Below, one piece after another: positions 28,481-37,148 of a DNA stretch of 64,000 nucleotides. Each line of letters opens with the position of its first letter. The first letter of the stretch is position 1. The position numbers were made by a program, and so were the translations under genes. The notes under the pieces are model-generated. The model did not search any database, was not told the DNA's origin, and saw only the letters and a program-made list of their open reading frames with translations. The stretch covers positions 3,348,001 to 3,412,000 of the forward strand of contig OX637337.1 of assembly GCA_951799405.1 (NCBI GenBank), read 5' to 3'. This DNA is from Agapetus fuscipes (taxonomy: Eukaryota > Arthropoda > Insecta > Trichoptera > Glossosomatidae).

Positions 28481-28542
28481 GATGTTATTATAGAAGTAGG
28501 TCTGACAAGATTTGTAATTTGTATATTTGTAATATCTTTATA

Positions 28543-29226
28543 TTATCTAAGAGTCAAAGATACAAAAACATTTGAGATTCATATTAAATGCATGCCCAAA
28601 AGCAGACACCTATTCACGCTTACGATTGCTGCAAGTGTATTTATTTACCCATAGAATAAACAGTAAACACCCAAATCTCAAATGTAATTATGTTAAAATG
28701 TGCTCTGCAACTTTGGCCTGTACTGTATCCTGCCGCCGTTCCACTAGGGGTGGCCGGTACCTCCGCAGATGCGCCTCCACTTTTTTTCTGTCCTTACAAA
28801 CCACTTTCATTTCCTCAATAATCATCACCTTTTTCATACATACTCTTCTCTTATTCTCACTCTGCAGATTCCATTCTTTCGCAATCTCACCTATTTGGTC
28901 TAATCATTCTTTCCTCGGCCTTCCCCTTCCGCGCTTTCCTCTGACATTTCCTTTGTACACTTTCTTCGCTAGTCGTTCATCATCCATTCTTTCGAGATGT
29001 CCGAACCATCTCATCGTACTTTTTTGTACTTTCATTCTCATATTCTCTTTTATACCACACTCGTTCATCACCCAATCATTACGTACTCTATCATTCAGTG
29101 TCTTTCCAGCCATTGCTCTCAGGGAAGCCATTTCAACCGTACATACTTTACTCAGCTCACATTCATTAACTGTTCTTTCATAAAGGCCGATCTTCCATAA
29201 AGCAGGGATGACATTGGCAATAGTGT
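28543..29226 (-). mobile_element. RepA copy split by an RTE fragment
   Basis: RepA on minus occupies 28543-28716 and resumes at 29200-29226 (GGGATGACATTGGCAA on plus). The RTE fragment between them is in the same orientation. Confidence 0.7.
28722..29199 (-). pseudogene. RTE-like LINE C-terminal fragment
   Basis: Minus-strand frame reads CTVEMASLRAMAGKTLNDRV, then MRWFGHLERMDDERLAKKVY and GKRGRGRPRKE before a premature stop (TGG to TGA). The frame continues beyond the stop with recognisable residues and ends in the same GGCCACCCCTAG...GGCAGGATACA 3' end as the 46 kb element. RT catalytic region absent. The long plus-strand frame opposite is its shadow. Confidence 0.85.
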
Positions 29227-29566
29227 TATGGGTACAAATCGATTCTATGCACACCCTAGTCCCTAAATTAGTTCGGATAATCGACGCTCTTAAAAAAAAT
29301 CAAGAAAACATTTACTCTGATATTCTTTTAAATTTATGTGTCATATTTTAAAGATTTTCTGTTCATGCTCGCGCTTTAAACTGCTGCTCGTTTGTCAGCG
29401 TTATTATTTAATGTACCGCACACGGCCCTCGAGTGGTTTTGAAATATGTTCCGACCCCAAGCTGCCGCCCCCGAGTATATAAAACTTAACGTCTATACTC
29501 AATCATAGCGTTAACCAAAAAATGGTTAAAGACCCTGCTCACACCGATCGAATCTTGTCCGGTTTG
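29227..29566 (+). mobile_element. Possible LTR remnant with TATA box
   Basis: Begins TGTTATGGGTACAAATCG directly after truncated RepA. It contains TATATAAAAC at 29476-29485 in a GC-rich context (CCCCCGAG upstream), with an initiator-like TACTCAATCATAG about 25 bp further. It is cut at the right by a LINE (TAA)n tail, so no second terminus or target duplication is available. It could equally be a host or other TE promoter. Confidence 0.35.
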
Positions 29567-29755
29567 TAATAATAATAATAATAATAAGAAAATATTTATA
29601 GTACCGTTATGTGATAAATCATTGCAGGGGCACTGTTCAACTGTAACATCTCCCAAACAAACATGTCTTCAATCCCGACTTAAATGCATTTGCACTCTCT
29701 ACGGCTCTTAGCTCATGGGGTAGGGTATTCCACAACACAAATTGTAGTGACAATC
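29567..29755 (-). pseudogene. CR1/L2-like LINE C-terminal end with (TTA)n tail
   Basis: On minus the frame reads LWNTLPHELRAVESANAFKS then GLKTCLF and a stop, followed by a 3' UTR and (TTA)n at the left end (TAATAATAATAATAA on plus near 29567). Same C-terminal family signature as at 7610-7935 but a different copy. Confidence 0.7.
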
Positions 29756-29812
29756 CTTAAGTTTTAAGTTTTTCATGAGCACTTGCTTATTATTAGTTCA
29801 CTTTCTTTTTTA

Positions 29813-29992
29813 GCTGACCACCCATACTGTTAAAAAAATTGTTCACTTTGCCAATGTCACCCCTGTTTTAGGGAAGGTCGGCAAGAGTTGCAGGGCTTAT
29901 GTTCATTTGAGATTGGGTTTTATATTGCAGGTTCACATGCGGCGAACTTATACGTGTCTGCTTGTGGGAATACATTATATTGCAACTTAGGT
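29813..29992 (+). mobile_element. RepA copy with 3' deletion
   Basis: Starts GCTGACCACCCATACTG and loses about 40 bp around the GCATGTG..GCGCG segment (ACATGCGGCGAACTTATACG junction). The tail is absent. Confidence 0.75.
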
Positions 29993-30013
29993 TATATACT
30001 ATGGACACGTTTG

Positions 30014-30092
30014 TTTTTTTTCTCGGAATAAAAGTTAGACTTTTTCGTAGCAACCCGGCCAGGTGACGACGCAATCTTGTCTTTGCAACTTA
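30014..30092 (+). repeat. RepE copy, internally deleted
   Basis: TTTTTTCTCGG jumps to TAGCAACCCGGCCAGGTGACG, skipping the CCAATAAC part. Confidence 0.45.
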
Positions 30093-30168
30093 GATTATAG
30101 GCTTTCCATGAGACGTTACACCCAAAAACATTTGCAATCTACGATTTCTCAAATCAATGAATCAGTAT

Positions 30169-30398
30169 CAGTGGCAAAGGGTGCCATACCAGCCGGTTCC
30201 CATCGGCTTCCCTTTTAAAATGATGTAACAAAGTAGTTAAAAAATATAGGCACAAAGTAAAAAAAATACATTTAAAAGCAAATAAACAATACGTATTTTT
30301 TCCCCATTGAAACCATGCAGTCTACTTTATTATTATTTTTGCCTCATTTTAAACGGGAAACCGATGGGAATCGGCTTTTATGGCACCCTTCGCTACTG
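30169..30398. mobile_element. hAT-type MITE copy 2 (230 bp)
   Basis: CAGTGGCAAAGGGTGCCATAC at the left, with the inverse (TTATGGCACCCTTCGCTACTG) at the right. The interior matches the copies at 10945 and 58574. Flanking 8-mers no longer match, so this is an older insertion, here inside the low-copy repeat also seen at 3390. Confidence 0.85.
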
Positions 30399-30837
30399 GT
30401 ACATATTCAGTTTTAACTTTTAGGTAGCGATATGACAAAGATCTAGCTCTGAACCTTATGCACTTTACCAAGGCGTCGATGTGTTCCGGTCAACGAAAGC
30501 TCTTTCAACATTTTTGAAAGGAAAACATTTCGAGATTTGTCCATTCGCATTGTGTGAAAAGGACGTTAAACAGCTCTCTAGTGAGCGTTACAGTTACCAT
30601 ACATTTAGTACAGTTTAAACGCAGCGTTTTATATTTACTTGGGGTGCCTGTGTTTGCCCCACGGCGTCGTGACGCGGCGCTTTTAACAGTTTTTACAGTT
30701 TTTGCCGCCATTTGTCATTTTGTCAAATCCGAGTTTTCACTAATTGTTTCATGCTCGCTTAAGAGCACTAATGTTTTAAGTGCGTCTTGTACTTGAGTTA
30801 TGTGAACGCTTAAATGTGTCATTTATAATTTTGTGAC
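30399..30837. other. Unique segment, coding status unclear
   Basis: About 440 bp with balanced composition around 30590-30710, including CACGGCGTCGTGACGCGGCGC. A 68-codon minus-strand frame (30711-30505) is rich in Lys, Thr and Arg but matches nothing I know. It could be the edge of a host gene, but no second exon or splice structure is evident. Confidence 0.25.
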
Positions 30838-31384
30838 TGTAGAATGTAACTGTATTATGTGTAGAATTTAGAATGTGTAGACTGTAGAATGTGTAGACTG
30901 TTGAATGTGTAGACTGTATAATGCGTAGACTGTAGAATGTGTAGACTGTATAATGCGTAGACTGTAGAATGTGTAGACTGTATAATGCGTAGACTGTAGA
31001 ATGTGCAGACTGTATAATGCGTAGACTGTAGAATGTGTAGAATGTAGAATATGTAGACTGTAAAATGTGTAGACTGTTGAATGTGTCGACTGTAAAATGT
31101 AGAATGTAGAATGTGTAGACTGTAGAAAGAGTAGACTGTAGAATGTGCACTATGTAGAATGTATAGACTGTAGAATTTGTAGGCTGTAGAATGTGTAGAC
31201 TGTAGACTGTGTAAACTGTAGAATGTGTAGACTGTAAAATGTGTAGACTGTTGAATGTGTTGACTGTAAAATGTGTAGACTGTAGAATGTGTAGACTATA
31301 AAAAGTGTGGACTGTAGAATATGTAGACTGTAGAATGTAGAATGTGCACAATGTAGAATGTATAGACTGTAGAATGTGTAGACT
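30838..31384. repeat. 16-bp minisatellite (TGTAGAATGTGTAGAC)n
   Basis: About 34 tandem units of TGTAGAATGTGTAGAC with point variants and a few shortened units. The unit contains no stop codon in the minus-strand frames used, so a 238-codon spurious frame covers it. Confidence 0.95.
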
Positions 31385-31467
31385 TAGAATCTTTAGACGG
31401 ACAGCTTGTCTACATGACTTTTTAGTCACAATTTTAGTCACAAGTATTTTTTTTTTAATACTACATT

Positions 31468-31616
31468 TTTTTCTGGACGGGCAAACGTTCAATTTTCTAG
31501 GATATGTGCTTGTGTTTCGTACAGACCAATAACAATATATTTGTTTGCCTCTTCCCTAGCAATCTGGCCTTGTGGCGTCACAATTTTGTTGTCTACGAGT
31601 ATCGATTTGGTTCCAA
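31468..31616 (+). repeat. RepE copy, longest plus-strand example
   Basis: TTTCTGGACGGGCAAACGTT, GACCAATAAC, CTAGCAATCTGGCC and TGTGGCGTCACAATTTTG follow in order. It shares all blocks with the minus-strand copies at 34290 and 53450. No terminal inverted repeats or tail identified. Confidence 0.6.
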
Positions 31617-31639
31617 GTTATTGAGTTTTATGTTAAATG

Positions 31640-31984
31640 TACCTACTCATACCTAGGTATATCTAAACCTACTAAAACTGAAAGGTTCCTTATATTATGT
31701 ATGTATAATTTCGACTAACGAACAGTTTGCCATTTCAGCCGTCGCTGTCACCTACAGATAAAGTCATTAGTCAGAAAATACAACTACATGCAATATTATA
31801 TTGTGCCTACATGATACATAACGTAGGCAAGTTGATACCTAATCTATTCACTACCTTCTTCCGCCGAAACCTTCTATCATAACAGGCCTTGAACTAGAAA
31901 GCTCGACAGTTAGACAAAATATTTTTATAGTGACATTTTTTATTAAATTTTCGGCTAATCTTTTAAAAATAATACTTACCTACT
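31640..31984. other. No recognisable feature
   Basis: Unique AT-rich DNA. Confidence 0.35.
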
Positions 31985-32366
31985 TGACAGTGACAATGCT
32001 TTGGACTCGTAAATGGAAGGTCGTGGGCTTGAATCCCAGTGGAGCACAAAAAACATAGTTTATATTTTCAAATATGCTCTTCGTTGGGCTGAAAAATTCA
32101 TGTACCTTTATCAAAGACAGGTCACCAAAGGTCCATCCAGCCTTACAGGAACTGATGTCATGCTTGACGGCAGTTCCAGGGTGTGGCAAGATGCAGAGGG
32201 GGGTTTTTAGTGAGTAAAAATCTCACATATCCTGCCGGCGGAAACAATGGCAGGAATCTTTTGAAGATTTTCCCCTCTCAATGAAAAAAAAAAAAAAAAA
32301 AAAAAAAGCCTTACAGGAACTGGATCTTGCTTGAGAATTGGCGTTTTCTACAGCAAAACACTCACC
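31985..32366 (+). mobile_element. SINE-V copy interrupted by a LINE 3' end
   Basis: The head remnant GCTTTGGACTCGTAAATGG and the body run to GCCTTACAGGAACTG. After the 153-bp insertion the body resumes with the duplicated target and GGATCTTGCTTGAG. The final part ends with ACTCACCATATTAATC. Confidence 0.85.
32155..32307 (+). mobile_element. 5'-truncated poly(A) LINE insertion with 15-bp TSD
   Basis: A 153-bp insertion ending in a run of about 24 A is flanked by GCCTTACAGGAACTG on both sides (32140-32154 and 32308-32322). Its sequence equals 2139-2285. The long exact target duplication and pure A tail mark a recent target-primed insertion. Confidence 0.92.
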
Positions 32367-32785
32367 ATATTAATCAATAATCATGCTAATATGACTTTAA
32401 AATTTCAATATTCTGTCATTACTGGTGGTACTATTGATTTCCATGTAAAGTTAACGCTCTAGTGTTGGTGGTACCCAGCCTCACCCACCACGTCAGCACA
32501 GGAACTAACGGCCCCTGCTCTAATGTGGAGAATAATTCCCCGAGAGTGACTCTGCACAATTTCCAGAGTCGTTTGGGTCGTTTGCAATGTACAGGGGATG
32601 AAATCGAAACCCAAAAGTAGAAAGCGATTTTTTTTTCAAATAATACTGTTACGCACGTATGACTTTGTGTGGAGGTGAGCCTAGGCACGCTGATTGGTGT
32701 GTGTGATGTCTCTGGTATAGTGTGGAACAATTCTCTAGTTTAATCCGTTATGGAAGTATCTACCAGAAGTATCTGTAGAAGACAC
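32367..32785. other. Unique segment with no assignable function
   Basis: Contains a moderately GC-rich core at 32450-32600. The 99-codon minus-strand frame (32730-32431) reads WKLCRVTLGELFSTLEQGP near its end. The spacing looks LINE-C-terminus-like but I cannot place it. Confidence 0.3.
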
Positions 32786-33056
32786 ACGTCTCCTGTACCC
32801 TAAGTACAAGTTGCAAAACTTGAGTAAAGGAAAGTTTACGGAAAGTATCTATTAAAGAGTGGTTTTCCCCAAAATCTGCCGTCTTGTTTGTTTGAACTTG
32901 ATTTTCTTCAGCACTGTAACTCTTTTGCTAAGACCATAAAGTGTAAGAAACAAAAACGGCAGATTTTGGGAGAAATTACTCTTTAATATTTTCCGTAAAT
33001 TTTACTTTTCTTTACTTTACGAAGTTTTTTAACTCGTACTAAGGGTACTGAAGACG
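32786..33056. mobile_element. Foldback element with ~105-bp imperfect arms
   Basis: The left arm (ACGTCTCCTGTACCCTAAG, then CTATTAAAGAGTGG, then CAAAATCTGCCGTC) is mirrored by the right arm (ACGGCAGATTTTGGG, ACTCTTTAATA, CTAAGGGTACTGAAGACG). A ~55-bp loop separates them. No coding capacity and no clear target duplication. Confidence 0.7.
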
Positions 33057-33099
33057 TCGGATATTATAGAAAATCGTTTTTCTCTTTACACACGATCGG

Positions 33100-33306
33100 T
33101 AACATCTGTTTTTTTTATTCCAAAAAAAGTATCCACCATGTTCTCGAACGTGCAAGAATTGTCTCTGCCGCACACATATATACGAGCAAAGATTCTGTGG
33201 CACAGATAGGTCGCTTAGATCATTGTAACGTGAAGACCCGACAACAGAACGTTGTAACCTATATTGTGAACAATAAATCTTGTGAAATAATCAAAGTCAA
33301 GTTTTG
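33100..33306 (+). mobile_element. Possible LTR 3' part
   Basis: ACATATATACGAGCAAAG is followed about 95 bp later by AACAATAAATCTTGTG and a possible AAGTC end, an order (TATA, then AATAAA) seen in insect LTRs. No start, partner or target duplication was found; low confidence. Confidence 0.2.
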
Positions 33307-33307
33307 A

Positions 33308-33411
33308 CCGGTCCGTAGCTCAGTGGTAACACTGCGGACTCTGAATGGGAAGGTTGAGGGTTCGGATCCGGGCGGAGCACAAAAAATATACCATTTATAT
33401 ATTCAAATAGC
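33308..33411 (+). mobile_element. SINE-V head fragment
   Basis: ACCGGTCCGTAGCTCAGTGG (A box) and GAGGGTTCGGATCCGGG (B box) are well preserved. The body stops after ATTTATATATTCAAATAG. Confidence 0.8.
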
Positions 33412-33676
33412 AGTACCCGGCGTGTTTCACTACGCCATTTGGGCATGTGGTATCAATTTTTTTCTACAGATAAAAGAGGAAACAACAGGATCAAAAAAAA
33501 AAGGTGTGCTAATCGGAATCAAGCTTCACACAATTTATCTCTAGGTTAATCTTCACGTTTTCTAAAAAAAAAGGTCTAGGTACAACTGTTAAGCAGCAGA
33601 GCCAAGCATAGGGAAAATCGATTGCGGTGCTCCATTTATATTTAAGATAAAAAAATCGGCTATGTAACGTCACTCA

Positions 33677-33930
33677 TCTAATCTATTCTAAGTTGCATGG
33701 ATATAATTGTTACATTTAGAATTCACATTAAGTGCATGCCCACAAGCAGACACGTATAAGTTCACACTTGCACATTCTGCGTGTGAACCTACAACATAAA
33801 AACCCAAATCTCAAATGAACATACACCCTGCAACTCTTTGCTGACCTTCCCTGAAACAGGGGTGACATTGGCAGAGTGAACCATTTTCTATTTATAGTTG
33901 GTCAGATGCATATTGACCTATACAAGAAAA
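33677..33930 (-). mobile_element. RepA copy
   Basis: Minus strand, nearly full length. The hairpin CCCTGAAACAGGGG is intact on plus and the 5' end is decayed. Confidence 0.8.
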
Positions 33931-34289
33931 GAATATAAACAATAAATTAAATTTTATAATCATACAATTAAAGAACTAATCTATAAAATTCACTATACTC
34001 TTTGAGCAAAGTGAAGAAATAAATGTATTCCAAACAATCAGGAATATTTTTCAATGTAACCGCACTGTGAAACGTATGCAGTTGGGGAAAATGCTTCATA
34101 CAATATGATGCACTAAGTGTTTTTTCAACTATCTCCATAAAAGTGTTTAATTTATGTTGAATTTTTGACTCCCTGTCCTGTCTTTATCCCGGCCAAGTGA
34201 ATTCACATTTTTTCCCCACATTTAAAATGTGCTCTATCCATTATTTCAATAAGTGAAAGTTTTAGGTAGTGCACACGGAACATTTTCTA
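33931..34289. other. AT-rich spacer with a decayed RepE piece
   Basis: TATCCCGGCCAAGTGAATTCAC near 34187 looks like a diverged RepE core in plus orientation, inverted relative to the copy at 34290. Otherwise nothing recognised. Confidence 0.35.
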
Positions 34290-34425
34290 TTGACAACAAA
34301 ATTGTAAGTCGCACGGCCGGGTTAGGTAAAAGGCAAACATTTTGTTTATCTTGGTTGCTTTGGACCATTGTCACATAGAAGAAAGACGTTTAACCGCCGA
34401 GAAAAAAACGATCTTTAAATTTGTG
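34290..34425 (-). repeat. RepE copy
   Basis: On minus the ACCTAACCCGGCCGTGCG and CAATTTTGTTGTC blocks are readable. The CRE palindrome is mutated here. Confidence 0.55.
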
Positions 34426-34738
34426 GTGAGTATATAATTTTACAGAAATGCGTTTTTTGAAAAAACAACTATATTATGTATATTTTAATTAAAAGTATGT
34501 TTCAATAAAAGGTTTTAATAATAATAATATATTTCAATATGGTCTTCTAGTTGTGACCTACGAACTTTCGTTTATCGTATTTTTTATAAGTGCGGGATAT
34601 AAAAGCTTTCTTACATTTCTAAAATTCAACTTGGAATACTTGAATAACATTTTTTAATTTGGAACTTTGTCTAGGCCAGGGGTCGGCAACCTTTTGAGTC
34701 GGAAGAGCCAAAAATTACAATTTACAAATTTCAAAGTT

Positions 34739-34972
34739 TTTCCTTGACTTATAGGTTGGTATGAGGCTGACCACCCATACTGTAAAAAATGGTTCACTTT
34801 GCCAATGTCGCCCCTGTTTCAGGGAAGGTCGGCAAGAGTTGCAGGGCTTATGTTCATTTAAGATTGGGTTTTTATATTGTAGTTCCACATGCGGTATGTG
34901 TGAGCGCGAAATTATGCGTGTCTGCTTATGGGAATGCATTTGATGTGAATCTCAAATGATACATATCTTATT
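34739..34972 (+). mobile_element. RepA copy nested in hAT element
   Basis: Starts TTTCCTTGACTTATAGG at the family 5' terminus. The 3' end stops at ACATATCTT, lacking the GATTA tail. Confidence 0.85.
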
Positions 34973-35162
34973 TTGGATTTGGATTTGTAAAGAGCCACAA
35001 ATGTTTTTTTGCCAACAATAAATAGCGTCGATGGGGCGGGGGGAGGGTGGGGGGTGAAAAGCGAGTACAAGTAGCGGAGAGATCGTTAATCGATTCAGAA
35101 CGATTTAGTTTTTTTCGAGCAGAAGTATAATTCTGTGTTTTTTATATTTGCGTATGAAGCTA

Positions 35163-35760
35163 TGAAATGAAGAAAGTATATGAAACGAAGAAAGTATATG
35201 TTGATAGAATAGATGGATGTCGTGGTAGAGGAAGACCGAGAAAGGTATGGATGGACCAAATATCCGAAATTGCGAATGAATGGAATATCCAGAGTCATAA
35301 TAAAAGAAGAGCCTGTATGAAGAAAATTATTACTCTGGAGGAAATGAAAGAAGTATGTAAGGACAGAAAGAAATGGCGGTTGATCTGTAATGTTGGCGGC
35401 TAGGGTTTATTAAATTGGAATTTGTTTTTATTTGTAAATGGATATTTTGTATTTGGATATTATTATTTAGTGATGTATAAAATGTAATTTGTCGTGTGTG
35501 TGTTCCTTGACTTAAAGGTTGGTATGCGGCTGACCACCCATGCTGTAAAAATGGTTCACTTTGCCAATGTCACCCCTGTCTCAGGGAAGGACGGCAAGAG
35601 TTGCAGGGTGTATGTCCATTTGAGATTTGGTTTTTATGTTGTAGGTTCACATGAGGCATGTGCAAGCGCGAACTTGTACGTGTCTGGTTGTGAGAATGCA
35701 TGTAATGTGAATCTCCAATGTAACATATCTTTGCAACTTAGATTAGATTAGATTAGATTA
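35163..35760 (+). mobile_element. RTE-like LINE, 5'-truncated, with coding end, 3' UTR and RepA, TSD GAAGCTA
   Basis: A 598-bp insertion flanked by GAAGCTA on both sides (35156-35162, 35761-35767). From 35167 the frame reads CRGRGRPRKVWMDQISEIAN, then SHNKRRACMKKIITLEEMKE and ends KKWRLICNVGG. This is the same C-terminal region as the 46 kb RTE-like ORF. After the TAG stop comes an ~85-bp AT-rich 3' UTR, then a complete RepA from 35494 with (GATTA)n tail. One target duplication encloses all of it, so RepA was retroposed as the LINE's 3' end in this event. Confidence 0.88.
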
Positions 35761-35872
35761 GAAGCTAAAGAGCCGTAACTTCACACCCAAAGAGCCGCAT
35801 GTGGCTGGTGAGCCGCAGGTTGCTTACCCCTAACCAAACCGATATCGATCCACCATATTTGTAAAAAGTCCG

Positions 35873-36085
35873 GTCTATAGCTTAGTTGGTAGAGTAACTG
35901 CATTCCATGCCGAGATCTCGAGTTAGAATCCCACTGAAGTTGTCAGAAATTATTTCTCGTTTCAGTGTTTATTTCTAACCCAAAATAAAATATCGGCAAG
36001 GCTTACTCAGCCTTCATAAGAAATGAGTGTCAAGCCACTCAGGAGCTGAATAACATCCATTTCAAGTTGGCGTAAAGTAAAAGTT
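35873..36085 (+). mobile_element. SINE-G copy at start of tandem duplication
   Basis: The head GTCCGGTCTATAGCTTAGTTG is present once, before the duplicated unit. The body joins a RepA fragment directly at 36088. Confidence 0.8.
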
Positions 36086-37148
36086 ACTGGGTTGTTCATT
36101 TTAGATTTGGATTTTAAATTATGAGTAGGTACACATGCAACATTTGTAAGCAAGAACTTACATGTGTCTACTTGTGAGCATGCATTTTATATGAATCTTT
36201 AATGTAAATGTATATTTGCAACTAAGATTATGTATTGTAGTTGAATATAATGGTCTACTTCTATTGGGTGGTTTCAAAATTTACCGACCTCGTTGCTGAA
36301 ATATTGAGAATTGAGAACCATTGTTTATTTGATCACCATCAAACTTCACAGGATTCATTCTAAAAATATGTTACATGTTTCCTGAAAATTTCATCAAAAT
36401 CGGATGAGCGGTTTATGAGTATAGGGAACATACATACATACATACATACATACATACATACATACATACATACATACATACATACATACACACATCCTTC
36501 TTTAAAGAATTAGATAGATAGATTGCATTCCATGCCGAGATCTCGAGTTGGAATCCCACCGAAGTTGTCAGAAATTATTTCCCGTTTCAGTGTTTATTTT
36601 AAACCCAAAATAAAATACCGGCAAGGCTTACTCAGCCTTCATAAGAAATGAGTGTCAAGCCACTCAGGAGCTGAATAACATCCATTTCAAGTTGGCGTAA
36701 AGTAAAAGTTACTGGGTTGTTCATTTTAGATTTGGATTTTAAATTATGAGTGGGTACACATGCAGCATTTGTAAGCGTGAACTTACATGTGTCTACTTGT
36801 GAGCATGCATTTTATATGAATCTTTAATGTAAATGTATATTTGCAACTAAGATTATGTATTGTAGTTGAATATAATGGTCTTCTTCTATTGGGTGGTTTC
36901 AAAATTTACCGACCTCGTTGCTGAAATATCGAGAATTGAGAACCACTGTTTATTTGATCACCATCAAACTTCACAGGATTCGTTCTAAGAATATGTTACA
37001 TGTTTCCTGAAAATTTCGTCAAAATCGGATGAGCGGTTTATGAGTCTATAGGGGACATACATACATACATACATACATACATACATACATACATACATAC
37101 ATACATACATACATACATAATTCATAAGGTCTTTATTGTTTTTTATCA
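35899..37148. repeat. 625-bp tandem duplication
   Basis: The sequence from TGCATTCCATGCCGAG at 35899 repeats from 36524 with few differences. Each unit contains the SINE-G body, a RepA fragment (36088-36240 and 36713-36865), an AAAATCGGATGAGCGGTTTATGAG segment and a (CATA)n tract. The second unit is broken in its CATA tract by the LINE at 37119-39532, and its end reappears at 39533-39575. Confidence 0.9.
36430..36493. repeat. (CATA)n microsatellite
   Basis: About 16 units. A sister tract in the second duplication unit starts near 37046 and became the LINE insertion site. Confidence 0.95.

Larger units (their letters stand above)
34677..35832. mobile_element. hAT-like element with nested RepA and RTE insertions
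   Basis: Left end CAGGGGTCGGCAACCTTTTG with GAGCC repeats; right end GAGCCGCAGGTTGCTTACCCCTA. This is the widespread CAGGGGTCGGCAA..GAGCC hAT-type non-autonomous terminus. Element sequence is confined to 34677-34738, 34973-35162 and 35761-35832; the rest is later insertions. Flanking 8-mers (GTCTAGGC and ACCAAACC) do not match, so it is old. Confidence 0.75.

Noticed and set aside
28572..29183. 203-codon plus-strand frame
   Set aside because: Antisense of the RTE fragment at 28722-29199, whose minus-strand translation carries the real RTE motifs.
30776..31492. 238-codon minus-strand open frame
   Set aside because: It is a translation of the 16-bp minisatellite, whose unit lacks stops in the frames used; the Ser/Thr/Tyr/Leu periodicity follows the DNA period.
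34761..34943. 60-85 codon frames recurring in RepA copies (Cys-rich peptides)
   Set aside because: They recur because RepA recurs; copies differ by frame-disrupting indels and the region behaves as a 3' tail, not a coding region.
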